Positions 45,309 through 53,934 of a DNA stretch of 64,000 nucleotides are shown here, one piece after another. The DNA comes from an uncultured Clostridium sp. (GTDB lineage: Bacteria; Bacillota; Clostridia; TANB77; CAG-508). The translations under genes and the position numbers were made by a program. Numbering within the stretch: position 1 is the first letter of the stretch; each line of letters begins with the position of its first letter. The DNA lies in NCBI GenBank assembly GCA_902492105.1, contig CABUKD010000003.1, positions 1 through 64,000 of the forward strand. Direction: 5' to 3'. The notes under the pieces were generated by a model, which made no database searches, was not told the origin of the DNA, and worked only from the letters and a program-made list of their open reading frames with translations.

Positions 45309-45337
45309 TTGATAAATTAAAAAATTAATGCTATGAT
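45309..45337 (+). promoter_or_regulatory. Promoter of leader peptide B
   Basis: TTGATA 45309-45314, 17-bp spacer, TATGAT 45332-45337. Confidence 0.7.
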
Positions 45338-45377
45338 GAATTCAATACAAGTAAAAAACAATCTAAGGAGAAGTGCT

Positions 45378-45437
45378 ATGAACCAGCAAAAGCTTGAAAC
45401 AGTAAGAGAGAGAGAGAGAGAGAGAGTTAATTTCTAA
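45378..45437 (+). CDS. 19-residue Arg-Glu leader peptide, copy B
   Basis: ATG start with AAGGAG nine bases upstream and its own promoter; product MNQQKLETVRERERERVNF. The Arg-Glu run is a perfect (AG)11 (45405-45426). The core ET-L/V-RERERER is shared with copy A at 15749. It is followed by an ACTAAA...TTTAGT hairpin (45444-45462) and a terminator. This copy has the better start signals and supports both being translated. Confidence 0.65.
   Translation: MNQQKLETVRERERERVNF
45405..45426. repeat. (AG)11 microsatellite, copy B
   Basis: Perfect 22-nt AG repeat, same unit number as copy A at 15770-15791. Confidence 0.9.
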
Positions 45438-45506
45438 ACCAACAACTAAAAAAAATTTAGTTTTATTTGTTGTATCAAAATGGTATATAAAGTATAGAAA
45501 TATAAG

Positions 45507-45553
45507 AGATGGGTTATACTACCAAAAGTATAATTCATCTTAAATTTTTCTTT
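45507..45553 (+). terminator. Terminator of the leader-peptide transcript, copy B
   Basis: 14-bp stem AGATGGGTTATACT (45507-45520) with AGTATAATTCATCT (45527-45540), two G-U pairs, T-rich tail. Sequence differs from copy A but pairing is kept. Confidence 0.75.
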
Positions 45554-45579
45554 ACAAAGAAATAAAAAAACAGTATAAT
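45551..45579 (+). promoter_or_regulatory. Promoter of the surface protein at 45817
   Basis: TTTACA 45551-45556, 17-bp spacer, TATAAT 45574-45579; -35 overlaps the terminator tail as in copy A. Confidence 0.8.
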
Positions 45580-45631
45580 GAAATTAAATTGTATATTCTA
45601 TATTATATATTAGTTAGCAATCAATTAATAA

Positions 45632-45756
45632 TTATATTTTTTCATAAGTTCGCCTAAATAAACTTGTGAAAAATGATACAGCTTTTTAAAACAGATATAA
45701 AAATTTTAAATATGTGTTATAAAATGACCTGACGATTAGAAAAATGCGAAAAAATA
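45632..45756 (+). ncRNA. Structured leader element, copy B
   Basis: Outer stem ATATTTTTTC / GAAAAAATAT (45634-45643 with 45748-45757), inner stem CATAAGT (45643-45649) with ACTTGTG (45662-45668), and the 3' block GATTAGAAAAATGCGAAAA. It has the same position in the 5' UTR as copy A. Nothing else is seen in 45438-45816. Confidence 0.55.
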
Positions 45757-45816
45757 TGTTTGAAAAGTAAAAAGAAAAAGTGTGAAAAAATATTTTTATA
45801 GGAGGGATAAAAGAGA

Positions 45817-48750
45817 GTGAAAGAAACACAAGAAAAAAAGATTAGAATAGTAAAAATGATGCAAAAAGAATATTCAAAAAATAAGCAAGAAAATGGAATA
45901 ACTTTAATCGCTTTAGTAGTAACCATAGTAGTAATGTTAATATTAGCGGGAATCACAATTCAAACAGCAATAGGAGATGGAGGAATAATCAATTTAGCAA
46001 ATGAAGCAAAAGAACAACAAATCATAGCAAGTTATAAAGATAGAATAGGAATAGTAGGAGTTAATTGGTCATTAAATAGAGCATTAGATGATAGTGTAAC
46101 AGTAGATGATTTATGGCAAGATATGCAAGATGCCAAAATTATCAATAATAAAGAAACAGATGTAGAAAAAGTAGATGAGAATGGAAACTATATAATCACC
46201 GTACCAGAAGGATATAAATTTCAAATCCATATTAATGAATATGATGATCTAGAAATAGATTATATAGGAAAAGAAGATAACCTATTACCATATATAAATG
46301 AAATAAAAGTAATAAACCAAACAAGCAATAGTGTAGAATTGCAAGTAAGTGTAAGCAGATTAAATAATGGAACACTAAATTACTATTATAAAGAAAAAGA
46401 TGCTCCAGATGAAGACTATCAATTAGTAAAAGGAGATACAACAGATTTAACAGCAATCATAACGGGACTTAACAATAAAACAACCTATGAAATAAAGGTA
46501 GAAGCAACCAATAAGAATGGAACAATGGAAAAAGTAACAGAAGTATTCATAGGAGAATTAAAAGGAACTATTACGCAAAAGGGAGAAACAGTATGGAGTA
46601 ATGGAACAGCAACCATTCATTTAGAAACAGAAGCACAAAATTTAAGTATTTTATATCAAATAAATAGTATTGAAGGAACATATCAGCCTTATGATGATAC
46701 CAAAGGAATTACAGGATTAGGACATGGAGATACCGTATTTGCAGTACTAAGTGATGGAACGAATATAACAGATTATACAAGTATAGATGTTTTAGATAAA
46801 CTAGGACCAACTGTAACAGTAACACAAGGAAGCAAAAGTACCAATAACATACAAGTAAGTGTAAGTAGCAGTGATGCAGAATGGGGAATGCCAGATAGCA
46901 TAACATATAATTACTATATCAAGAAAACAGCAGATGGAAATTATCCACAAGACCCAACGCATACAGGAACAGAAACAAGCTATATATTTACAGGATTAAT
47001 ACAAAACACCAGTTATGATGTAAAAGTGACAACAAGTGATAAAGCAGGAAACCCAGGAGAAGGACAAGCAACTAATATCACAACAGACACAGTGGGAGGA
47101 GCAGATGATGACTTAAAAGACGGAAATATTATAGCAAGTGACCCAACATGGAGTAATGGAAGTGCAAGTATTACCTTAAGTAAAGGAACAGGAGTAGCCA
47201 GTCACTTAACTATCCAATATCAAGTAGGAGACATAGCAGAAGGAAACTGGACAACAGTACAAGCAGGAGCAAATTCTGTAACTGTAACAGGATTGACACA
47301 TAACAGCATTGTATATGCAAGATTAACAGATGGAAGCAACTATGGACATTATGCAAGTGTAACCATATTAGATCAAACAAATCCGCAAAATGCAATGATT
47401 AACCTAAGTACAAATACAACAAAAGAAAATGAAAGAATTACAGCAACAGTAACACATACAGACAATGAAAGTGGAATAAATATTACAAATTGTAAATGGG
47501 TATATAGCACAACAAGTACACCAATAGGAACAGAAGAAGGAAGTTACACAGGAGGAAACTTTAGCAGCAATGGACAAACAATTAATTTAACAACATCTAC
47601 AGCAGGAACTTATTATTTACATGTACTAACAGTGGATATGGGAGGAAATAAAATAGAAAGTATTTCAAATGCAGTAACAGTAGAAAAAGGAAGTATACCT
47701 ATAGAAGATATTACAACCATTCAAAAAGACAATACAAAGGCAGAAGATAAATATGGAAATATCGTAACAGTTCCAAAAGGATTTAAAGTAGTAACCACTG
47801 AAGCGACAACAGTACCAGAAGGAATAGTAATAGAAGATGTCAGTGGAAACCAATTTGTATGGATACCAGTAGGAACAGTGTATAAAAACGTAGAAAAAAC
47901 AGAAAGTAGTACAATAATATTAGGAAGATATACTTTTGATGAAACAAATGGAACACCAACATTACAGCAAGCAGCTTTTGAAGAAGATAATCCAACTGAT
48001 TCTAATCAAACTTATGTTGATGAAGTTCCTATAATGGGATACAATGATAATCATCATATAGAATTAATTGAATCAAGGCCAGGTACAGTGGATGATAGCG
48101 ATCATTTAAATGACTTAAATGCTACAGCCAAAAATTTAGAAGAATTTGTGCAAAGCGTAGAAGTAGAAGGAGGATATTATTTAGCTAGATATGAGGCAAG
48201 CTATGGAAGTGGATATGATAGTACTGGTAGCACAGATGAAGAAAAATACGCAGATGCTAAACCATTATCAAAAGTATCAATAGCAAACAGTACAAGCAGT
48301 ATGACGTATGATACACCAGGTAAATTATGGAACTTTATAACACAAATAAATGCATCAGTAGTAAGTCAAAACATGTATGCGAATGACAATAGTGTAGGAG
48401 TAGAAAGTGATTTAACCAATAGTTATGCATGGGATACAGCAATAGTGTTTATACAAGAAATGAAAAATAGTAATTATGCAAATGCAAATAGTGATACAAT
48501 AGGAAATTATACTTTGAAAAATACAGGAAAAACAGGAGATAAAGTATGTAATATATTTGATATGGCAGCAAATGTAACAGAATGGACCACAGAATATTCC
48601 ACGTACACGAATAGCGATGCGTCGAACCCTTGCACTTTTAGGGGTAGCGCTTACAGCATGACCGATGGCTACACGTCTATCAGGGACTCTAGCGATGTAA
48701 CCACCAGCCATGAAGGCGTAGGCTTCCGCGTGGTACTTTATATAAAATAG
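45817..48750 (+). CDS. Giant pilin-like surface protein with C-type-lectin/FGE-like C-terminus
   Basis: 977 residues. Signal-anchor NGITLIALVVTIVVMLILAG at about 27-46, a helical segment, several Fn3/Ig-like repeats (about 165-640; the FTGLIQNTSYDVKVTTSDKA type is clear), then a C-terminal domain with FVWIPVGTVYKN, GGYYLARYEASYGSG, IFDMAANVTEWT and terminal GVGFRVVLYIK. That is the formylglycine-enzyme-like C-type lectin fold used by diversity-generating retroelement targets such as TvpA. Codon use switches abruptly at about 48595: the last 150 bp are C/G-rich while the rest is A/T-rich. GTG start with AGGAGG. Promoter and leader parallel those of the gene at 16220. Confidence 0.75.
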   Translation: MKETQEKKIRIVKMMQKEYSKNKQENGITLIALVVTIVVMLILAGITIQTAIGDGGIINLANEAKEQQIIASYKDRIGIVGVNWSLNRALDDSVTVDDLWQDMQDAKIINNKETDVEKVDENGNYIITVPEGYKFQIHINEYDDLEIDYIGKEDNLLPYINEIKVINQTSNSVELQVSVSRLNNGTLNYYYKEKDAPDEDYQLVKGDTTDLTAIITGLNNKTTYEIKVEATNKNGTMEKVTEVFIGELKGTITQKGETVWSNGTATIHLETEAQNLSILYQINSIEGTYQPYDDTKGITGLGHGDTVFAVLSDGTNITDYTSIDVLDKLGPTVTVTQGSKSTNNIQVSVSSSDAEWGMPDSITYNYYIKKTADGNYPQDPTHTGTETSYIFTGLIQNTSYDVKVTTSDKAGNPGEGQATNITTDTVGGADDDLKDGNIIASDPTWSNGSASITLSKGTGVASHLTIQYQVGDIAEGNWTTVQAGANSVTVTGLTHNSIVYARLTDGSNYGHYASVTILDQTNPQNAMINLSTNTTKENERITATVTHTDNESGINITNCKWVYSTTSTPIGTEEGSYTGGNFSSNGQTINLTTSTAGTYYLHVLTVDMGGNKIESISNAVTVEKGSIPIEDITTIQKDNTKAEDKYGNIVTVPKGFKVVTTEATTVPEGIVIEDVSGNQFVWIPVGTVYKNVEKTESSTIILGRYTFDETNGTPTLQQAAFEEDNPTDSNQTYVDEVPIMGYNDNHHIELIESRPGTVDDSDHLNDLNATAKNLEEFVQSVEVEGGYYLARYEASYGSGYDSTGSTDEEKYADAKPLSKVSIANSTSSMTYDTPGKLWNFITQINASVVSQNMYANDNSVGVESDLTNSYAWDTAIVFIQEMKNSNYANANSDTIGNYTLKNTGKTGDKVCNIFDMAANVTEWTTEYSTYTNSDASNPCTFRGSAYSMTDGYTSIRDSSDVTTSHEGVGFRVVLYIK
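48601..48747 (+). other. Candidate hypervariable (VR-like) region
   Basis: By direct count, 74 of 140 bases in 48601-48740 are G/C, against 35 of 120 in 48481-48600. It encodes the ligand-binding loop and the last strand of the lectin-like fold, with many NNC codons. A hairpin (48752-48777) begins 2 bp after the stop. No template repeat or reverse transcriptase is in the window. Confidence 0.55.
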
Positions 48751-48751
48751 C

Positions 48752-48777
48752 ACTAACCACTGTTAGTGGAAATTAGT
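48752..48777 (+). other. Hairpin just downstream of the VR-like region
   Basis: ACTAA-CCACT-GTT-AGTGG-AAA-TTAGT; nested 5-bp stems. Its placement resembles the DNA hairpin that follows the variable region in diversity-generating retroelements. Confidence 0.5.
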
Positions 48778-48809
48778 TTCAAGAAAATTAGAGTGTTGAG
48801 AATATCAAG

Positions 48810-48854
48810 CTAACTGTGTAAATTCAAAATTGAATTTTGGATTTACACAGTTAG
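48810..48854. terminator. Strong bidirectional terminator
   Basis: 14-bp stem CTAACTGTGTAAAT (48810-48823) with 48841-48854, one mismatch, then CAAAAT / ATTTTG. Confidence 0.8.
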
Positions 48855-48996
48855 ATTTTAACACTTATTTTATGAAAGTACACATTTTTTGACTTATATA
48901 GTGAAGAAGGAATATCATGAGAAGAAGAGCGAAAACTTTAAAAAAGTGGGGATAAAATATCAATATAAAAGTATATATTTTAAACTGGAACTTTTC

Positions 48997-49030
48997 TACA
49001 TTTTTTAATTAAAAAATGTATTTTTTTCTT
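48997..49030 (+). terminator. Terminator-like palindrome
   Basis: 24-nt palindrome TACATTTTTTAATTAAAAAA plus TGTA (48997-49020), followed by seven T's. A third hairpin GTGGC-GAA-GCCAC (49119-49131) with TTTTCTT lies closer to perR. Between them only a 12-codon Arg/Lys-rich ORF (48916-48954) with GAAGGA upstream is seen, not claimed as a gene. Confidence 0.6.
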
Positions 49031-49173
49031 GGCATTTACAATATGTTATTGTTTTTTGCATTATACAATAAGCTTAAGTTTCCTTGAATTGCGCATATTT
49101 ACGAAGCAAAATGCACATGTGGCGAAGCCACTTTTCTTATACTTATATAAAAAAGAAAAATTGGAAAAAACTC

Positions 49174-49219
49174 TTGATTTTTTTTCACATTTATATTATT
49201 ATAATGATAATCATTATCA
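49174..49219 (+). promoter_or_regulatory. perR promoter with overlapping Fur-type box
   Basis: TTGATT 49174-49179, 17-bp spacer, TATTAT 49197-49202. TGATAATCATTATCA at 49205-49219 is a perfect 7-1-7 inverted repeat of the Fur/PerR class, covering the transcription start: autoregulation. Confidence 0.8.
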
Positions 49220-49232
49220 AAAAGGGAAAAAT

Positions 49233-49622
49233 ATGAAAAAGTATAGTAAGCAAAGAGAAACTATTTTAAATAACTTAAAATCAAGAACAGACCATCCAAC
49301 TGCTGAACAGCTATATTTAGACTTAAAAGAGCAAATGCCAGACATGGGAATTGCAACAGTTTATCGTAACTTATCAGAACTTTGTGACGAAGGAGAAATT
49401 ATAAAAATAAAGTCTAAAGCTGGAGCAGATAGATTTGATGGAAATAATAAGCCACATGTTCACTTTTTATGTGAAAAATGTGAGCATTTATTAGACATTT
49501 GCTTAAACGAAAAAGAAAAAAATAAATTAGATAATGATATGCTAGCTTTGGCAAAGCAGATTGATGGTAAAGCTTTATCATCAGAAATTGTAATTACAGG
49601 TATTTGTAAAAACTGTAGTTAA
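49233..49622 (+). CDS. perR: Fur-family regulator, PerR-like
   Basis: 129 residues. Winged helix with MGIATVYRNLSELCDEGEII, regulatory-metal residues in GADRFDGNNKPHVHF (Asp and two His) and two CxxC zinc pairs, CEKC and CKNC. The R-F-D-G-N and following L-D-I pattern is more PerR-like (peroxide sensing) than Fur-like, and rubrerythrin and rubredoxin genes follow. However, its box TGATAATNATTATCA is the Fur variant. ATG 49233 with AAAAAGGGA upstream; an in-frame extension to 49029 is rejected because it runs through the promoter and box. Confidence 0.88.
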   Translation: MKKYSKQRETILNNLKSRTDHPTAEQLYLDLKEQMPDMGIATVYRNLSELCDEGEIIKIKSKAGADRFDGNNKPHVHFLCEKCEHLLDICLNEKEKNKLDNDMLALAKQIDGKALSSEIVITGICKNCS

Positions 49623-49705
49623 AAATATCAAACCAAAAATAAAAAGGTAGTGTAACTTTAAATATAGAATAGGTTAACTATCTAAAAAATAAGGAGGAAA
49701 CAAAA

Positions 49706-50254
49706 ATGAAAGCTTATGTATGTAAAGTATGTGGTTATATCCACTTTGGAGAAGAAGCTCCAGAAAAATGCCCACAATGTGGAGCACCAAAAGAAAAATT
49801 TGAGTTAAGAGAAGAAAGTGCTGAAAAAAGTTATGCAGATGAACACGTAATTGGTGTAGCACAAGGTTTAGACGAAGAAGTAGTAAAAGGATTAAGAGAA
49901 AACTTTACAGGTGAATGTACAGAAGTTGGAATGTATTTAGCTATGAGCCGCCAGGCAGATAGAGAAGGATATCCAGAAATTGCAGAAGCGTTTAAAAGAT
50001 ATGCTTTTGAAGAAGCAGAACATGCTGCAAAATTTGCTGAATTATTAGGAGAAGTAGTTCATGCAGATACTAAAAGAAATGTAGAATTAAGAGCTATGGC
50101 AGAACATGGTGCATGTGAAGGTAAAAAAGAACTTGCTACAAGAGCAAAACAATTAGGTTATGATGCTATTCATGATACAGTTCATGAAATGTGCAAAGAT
50201 GAAGCTCGTCATGGAAGAGGATTTGACGGATTATTAAAAAGATATTTTGCTTAA
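49706..50254 (+). CDS. rbr: Rubrerythrin with N-terminal rubredoxin-like domain
   Basis: 182 residues. Non-haem di-iron peroxidase of anaerobes. N-terminal iron site C-K-V-C-G-Y ... C-P-Q-C-G-A-P (residues 5-24), then a ferritin-like four-helix bundle with ligand motifs [20 protein letters not shown] and DEARHGRGF. The rubredoxin-first domain order marks a reverse rubrerythrin. AAGGAGG upstream. Likely under PerR control; next gene is its probable electron donor. Confidence 0.93.
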   Translation: MKAYVCKVCGYIHFGEEAPEKCPQCGAPKEKFELREESAEKSYADEHVIGVAQGLDEEVVKGLRENFTGECTEVGMYLAMSRQADREGYPEIAEAFKRYAFEEAEHAAKFAELLGEVVHADTKRNVELRAMAEHGACEGKKELATRAKQLGYDAIHDTVHEMCKDEARHGRGFDGLLKRYFA

Positions 50255-50458
50255 TTGTATAAAATTAAGAAATATGGTTAAACTTTAAATAAATGATAGT
50301 TTTAATTTAGCATAAAATAAGGATTATTTTATAAATTTATTTGGATTACATATTATAAATGAAAATTGCATGATTTAAGATAATGGAAAGTAATCTAAAA
50401 AATGGAATATAGGAAAAAGATTAATTAGAAATAAAGACATTGAAATAGGAGGGAAAAC

Positions 50459-50599
50459 ATGAAAAAATATGTATGTACTGCTTGTGGCTATGTTTATGAT
50501 GAAGCACAAGAAGGTGTAAAATGGGAAGACTTAGGTGAAGATTGGGTTTGCCCAGTATGCGGAGTAGGAAAAGAATTTTTCCAATTAGTAGAAGAATAA
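50459..50599 (+). CDS. Rubredoxin
   Basis: 46 residues, a one-iron electron carrier. Both CxxCG knuckles are present: [16 protein letters not shown] and [20 protein letters not shown] six bases before the ATG. Together with rubrerythrin and PerR it forms a peroxide-defence group. Terminated by a perfect hairpin at 50665. Confidence 0.95.
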   Translation: MKKYVCTACGYVYDEAQEGVKWEDLGEDWVCPVCGVGKEFFQLVEE

Positions 50600-50664
50600 T
50601 ATAAAAATGTATAAAAAAGGTTAATTTTTAAAGTAAAATTCAAATAATGTATACAAAATTTAAC

Positions 50665-50692
50665 AAAAGTGTTGCAATTGCAACACTTTTTT
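50665..50692 (+). terminator. Terminator after rubredoxin
   Basis: Perfect stem AAAAGTGTTGC / GCAACACTTTT with AATT loop, then T's. Confidence 0.85.
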
Positions 50693-50700
50693 GATATAAT
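50672..50700 (+). promoter_or_regulatory. rpsB-tsf promoter embedded in the terminator
   Basis: TTGCAA 50672-50677 lies inside the terminator stem; 17-bp spacer; TATAAT 50695-50700. Leader of about 110 nt before rpsB. Confidence 0.75.
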
Positions 50701-50819
50701 AATACACGTTGAAAAATACACACATATTGTGAGTATAAAGATAGTGCTTGGTTTCATAGCTAAGTTTTTTTATACGCTTGTAGCAATATGGAGGAAAAAC
50801 TAAAAGGAGGAATAAAAAA

Positions 50820-51722
50820 ATGGCAGTAGTTGCAATGAAACAATTACTAGAAGCAGGTGTTCACTTTGGACATCAAACAAGAAGATGGGATCCAAAAATG
50901 GCTGAATACATATTCCAAGCTAGAAATGGTATCCATATTATCGACTTACAAAAGACATCTAAAAAATTAGACGAAGCATATAGCTTCCTAAAAGAACAAG
51001 CAGAACAAGGAAAAACAGTTCTATTTGTTGGAACAAAAAAACAAGCACAAGAATGTGTAAAAGAAGCTGCTGAAAAATGCGGTATGTACTATGTAAATCA
51101 AAGATGGTTAGGTGGTACATTAACAAACTTTGGAACCATTAGAAAAAGAATTGGTAGACTAGTAGAATTAGAAAAAATGCAAGAAGATGGTACCTTTGAA
51201 GTATTACCTAAAAAAGAAGTTATTCTTTTAAAGAAAGAAATGGAAAAACTAGAAAAAAATCTTGGTGGAATTAAAGAAATGAATGAGCTTCCAGGAGTTA
51301 TGTTTATAGTAGATCCTAAAAAAGAAAGAATTGGAATTTTAGAAGCTAAAAAATTAGGAATTCCAGTAATCGGTTTAGTAGATACAAACTGTAATCCAGA
51401 AGAAGTAGATTATGCTATTCCAGGAAATGACGATGCTATTCGTGCTGTAAAATTAATTACAGACTGTATGGCAAATGCCATTATAGAAGGAAGACAAGGT
51501 GAATCTATGGAAACTGTAGAAGAAGCTATGGAAGAGCAAAGTGCACAAACAGAACCTACAGATATGGAAGAAGTAGTAGAACAAGCAGAAGAAACAGCAG
51601 AAGCTCCAGTAACAGAAACTGCTGAAGCAGATAAAACAGAAGAAGCTGTAGCTGAACCAGAAAAAGTAGAAAAACCAAAAAGAACAAGAAAAAAGGCTGA
51701 AGAAGATAAAACAGCTGAATAA
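50820..51722 (+). CDS. rpsB: Small ribosomal subunit protein uS2
   Basis: 300 residues. Core uS2 is clear: [59 protein letters not shown] and [20 protein letters not shown]. Residues about 237-300 are an extra Glu/Ala/Thr-rich acidic tail ending in [11 protein letters not shown], longer than in most bacteria; likely disordered. AAAAGGAGG upstream, followed by tsf as is usual. Confidence 0.97.
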   Translation: MAVVAMKQLLEAGVHFGHQTRRWDPKMAEYIFQARNGIHIIDLQKTSKKLDEAYSFLKEQAEQGKTVLFVGTKKQAQECVKEAAEKCGMYYVNQRWLGGTLTNFGTIRKRIGRLVELEKMQEDGTFEVLPKKEVILLKKEMEKLEKNLGGIKEMNELPGVMFIVDPKKERIGILEAKKLGIPVIGLVDTNCNPEEVDYAIPGNDDAIRAVKLITDCMANAIIEGRQGESMETVEEAMEEQSAQTEPTDMEEVVEQAEETAEAPVTETAEADKTEEAVAEPEKVEKPKRTRKKAEEDKTAE

Positions 51723-51815
51723 TAAAAAGCTATAGTATAAGAGGCATGAGATAAAAAAATTCTAATGTCTCTTATCTTAATAGAAAAAACATTTTGAAAA
51801 TAGGAGGAATTGAGA

Positions 51816-52697
51816 ATGATTACAGCAGAACAAGTAAAAGCTTTAAGAGAAAGAACAGGCGCAGGTATGATGGACTGTAAAAAAGTTTTAACAGAAACCA
51901 ATGGAGATGAAGAAAAGGCAATTGAATTATTACGTGAAAGAGGAATTGCAAAAGCTGCTAAAAAATCAGATAGAATTGCTGCAGAAGGTTTAGTTGCTAC
52001 TTATTTATCAGAAGATAAAAAAGTAGGTAGTGTTGTAGAAGTAAATGCAGAAACAGACTTCGTTGCTAAAAATGAAGAATTTAGAAATTTTGTTGCAGAT
52101 GTTGCAAAACAAGTTGCAGAAAAAAATCCAGCTTCTGTAGAAGATTTATTAGCACAAGCTTCTATTGCAGAGCCAGATAAAACAGTACAAGATGTATTAA
52201 CCAATAAAATTGCTACTATTGGAGAAAATATGTCTATTCGTAGATTTGAAAGATATGAAACAAATGGACAATTAGAAAGCTATATTCACGGTGATGGAAA
52301 AATAGCAGTACTTGTAGATATGGAAGGCGGAGACACCACTTTAGCAAAAGATATTTGTATGCAAATTGCAGCAGCTAGACCAGAATTTTTAAATAGAGAA
52401 TCTGTTCCACAAGATCGCGTAGACCATGAAATGGAAATTTTAAAAGCACAAGCTATGAATGAAGGAAAACCAGAAGCTGTTGCAGAAAAAATTGTACAAG
52501 GTAGAATTGGAAAATTCTATTCAGAAATTTGCTTAGTAGAGCAACCATTTGTAAAAGATCCTGACCAAAAAGTAGAAAAACTATTAGAATCAAAAGGTGC
52601 AAAAGTAAATCGTTTTGCAAGATTTGAAAAAGGAGAAGGATTACAAAAAAGAGAAGAAAACTTTGCAGAAGAAGTTGCAAAACAAATCAATGGATAA
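51816..52697 (+). CDS. tsf: Translation elongation factor Ts
   Basis: 293 residues. Nucleotide-exchange factor for EF-Tu. MITAEQVKALRERTGAGMMD and CKKVLTETNGDEEKAIELLR are the conserved N-terminal UBA region; VEVNAETDFVAKNEEF is the EF-Tu contact. ATG 51816 is right for TAGGAGG at 51801; TTG 51810 would be only 2 bp away. Complete; terminator at 52718. Confidence 0.97.
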   Translation: MITAEQVKALRERTGAGMMDCKKVLTETNGDEEKAIELLRERGIAKAAKKSDRIAAEGLVATYLSEDKKVGSVVEVNAETDFVAKNEEFRNFVADVAKQVAEKNPASVEDLLAQASIAEPDKTVQDVLTNKIATIGENMSIRRFERYETNGQLESYIHGDGKIAVLVDMEGGDTTLAKDICMQIAAARPEFLNRESVPQDRVDHEMEILKAQAMNEGKPEAVAEKIVQGRIGKFYSEICLVEQPFVKDPDQKVEKLLESKGAKVNRFARFEKGEGLQKREENFAEEVAKQING

Positions 52698-52717
52698 AAC
52701 AAAATAATCAAAATAAG

Positions 52718-52764
52718 AAATAGAGTAGTTCAAGAAATTATTTTCAAGAATTACTCTATTTTTT
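52718..52764 (+). terminator. Terminator after tsf
   Basis: AAATAGAGTAGTT (52718-52730) pairs with AATTACTCTATTT (one G-U), then TTTT. Confidence 0.8.
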
Positions 52765-52833
52765 ATTAAAATTTTTGGAATTTTAATTTACTGAATTCAA
52801 ATTTTACAATTTTATATTTGCTATTTTATTATA

Positions 52834-53844
52834 TTATTTACTTGTACTTTTATTATCTTCGAGCAAATGACTGCTAATTCGTTCTTTATTTAATGCATCT
52901 ACTATTTTGTCTAAATATTGATTTAAAAATGTACTTAGCTTATCAGAACCAAATACCAAGCATAAAACAACAGAAATCACAATAGAAGTAAGAATATATA
53001 AGGTATTAGAACCTTGATAAATGCTAGCAAATAATAAGGTAATTGGTCTATGAAATACATAAATCCAAAGAGAATTTCTTCCCCATTTTTCTATAAAATT
53101 ATATTTTCCTGTTCTTTTAGGAATCATGCAAAATAACCCAAAACCTGCAAGACAGGCAATTATATAAATTAATAATCTAATAAAAATGTCTGCAAAAATA
53201 GTATAAGGTTCCATTAATAAAGCATTTTGAACAAAGAAATGGTCAGACATATAGAAAGCACCTAGCAATGCAAACAGAAAAATAAATAATCCAACTACAA
53301 ATACCCATTTTTTTCTCTTTTCTAAAAAAGATGAGATTAAATCCTTAGGCAAATAATATCCTATAAAGAAAAATGGCAAAAAACCTAAAATTTTTTCTAT
53401 TGCTAAAATATTACTAACATCTGCAAAGAGTCCAGAAAATAATCCAATAATAAAACTGGTAGGAATCATAATGTACCATTGATTACAAGGAATATATTTA
53501 GCAATGATTCTCCAAGCAACTAAGGCAAGTAAATACCAATAAGAATAAAAAGGAGTTATTGCTAAAATTCTATTGTTAGTAACAATCTCAATTACTATAA
53601 AAATAGTATTAAATATAAAATAGAGGAGAAGATATTTTAAAACTTTCGAAAACGTAATTTCCTTTTTACTAAAATAACCAGAAATAAAAACGAAAACAGG
53701 CATATGAAAAAAGTAAATCATATTAACAATATGTCTGCCTTCATGCAATTGTGGAAAATTATATAAAAAGTGAGCAAAAACTACTAAAAAAATAAGAACT
53801 CCCTTAAAATTATCCCAATAAGCAATTCGTTTAGAAGATTCCAT
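52834..53844 (-). CDS. Acyltransferase family 3 membrane protein
   Basis: 336 residues, about ten TM helices. Acyl_transf_3 signatures: RIAYWDNFKGVLIFLVVFAH with the catalytic-type His, and YFFHMPVFVFISGYFSKK. These O-acylate sugars in surface polymers; substrate here unknown. ATG 53844 has AAAGGAGT upstream; an in-frame extension to 53901 would run into the promoter. Divergent from the EEP nuclease gene. Confidence 0.85.
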   Translation of the reverse strand: MESSKRIAYWDNFKGVLIFLVVFAHFLYNFPQLHEGRHIVNMIYFFHMPVFVFISGYFSKKEITFSKVLKYLLLYFIFNTIFIVIEIVTNNRILAITPFYSYWYLLALVAWRIIAKYIPCNQWYIMIPTSFIIGLFSGLFADVSNILAIEKILGFLPFFFIGYYLPKDLISSFLEKRKKWVFVVGLFIFLFALLGAFYMSDHFFVQNALLMEPYTIFADIFIRLLIYIIACLAGFGLFCMIPKRTGKYNFIEKWGRNSLWIYVFHRPITLLFASIYQGSNTLYILTSIVISVVLCLVFGSDKLSTFLNQYLDKIVDALNKERISSHLLEDNKSTSK

Positions 53845-53872
53845 AAAAATAAAAACTCCTTTCCTAGTCACT

Positions 53873-53901
53873 ATTATAAAAATAATAGGCAAAAATGTCA
53901 A
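53873..53901 (-). promoter_or_regulatory. Promoter of the acyltransferase
   Basis: Minus strand TTGACA (53901-53896), 17-bp spacer, TATAAT (53878-53873): full consensus. Confidence 0.85.
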
Positions 53902-53934
53902 ACCATATTGAGGAATTATTTATCAACTTTATGA

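Noticed and set aside
48916..48954. 12-codon Arg/Lys-rich ORF (MRRRAKTLKKWG)
   Set aside because: A weak GAAGGA site is present but there is no promoter with good spacing and no second copy; too short to support.
49029..49232. N-terminal extension of PerR by 68 codons
   Set aside because: It would read through a terminator-like hairpin, the promoter and the Fur box; the Fur family starts at ATG 49233.
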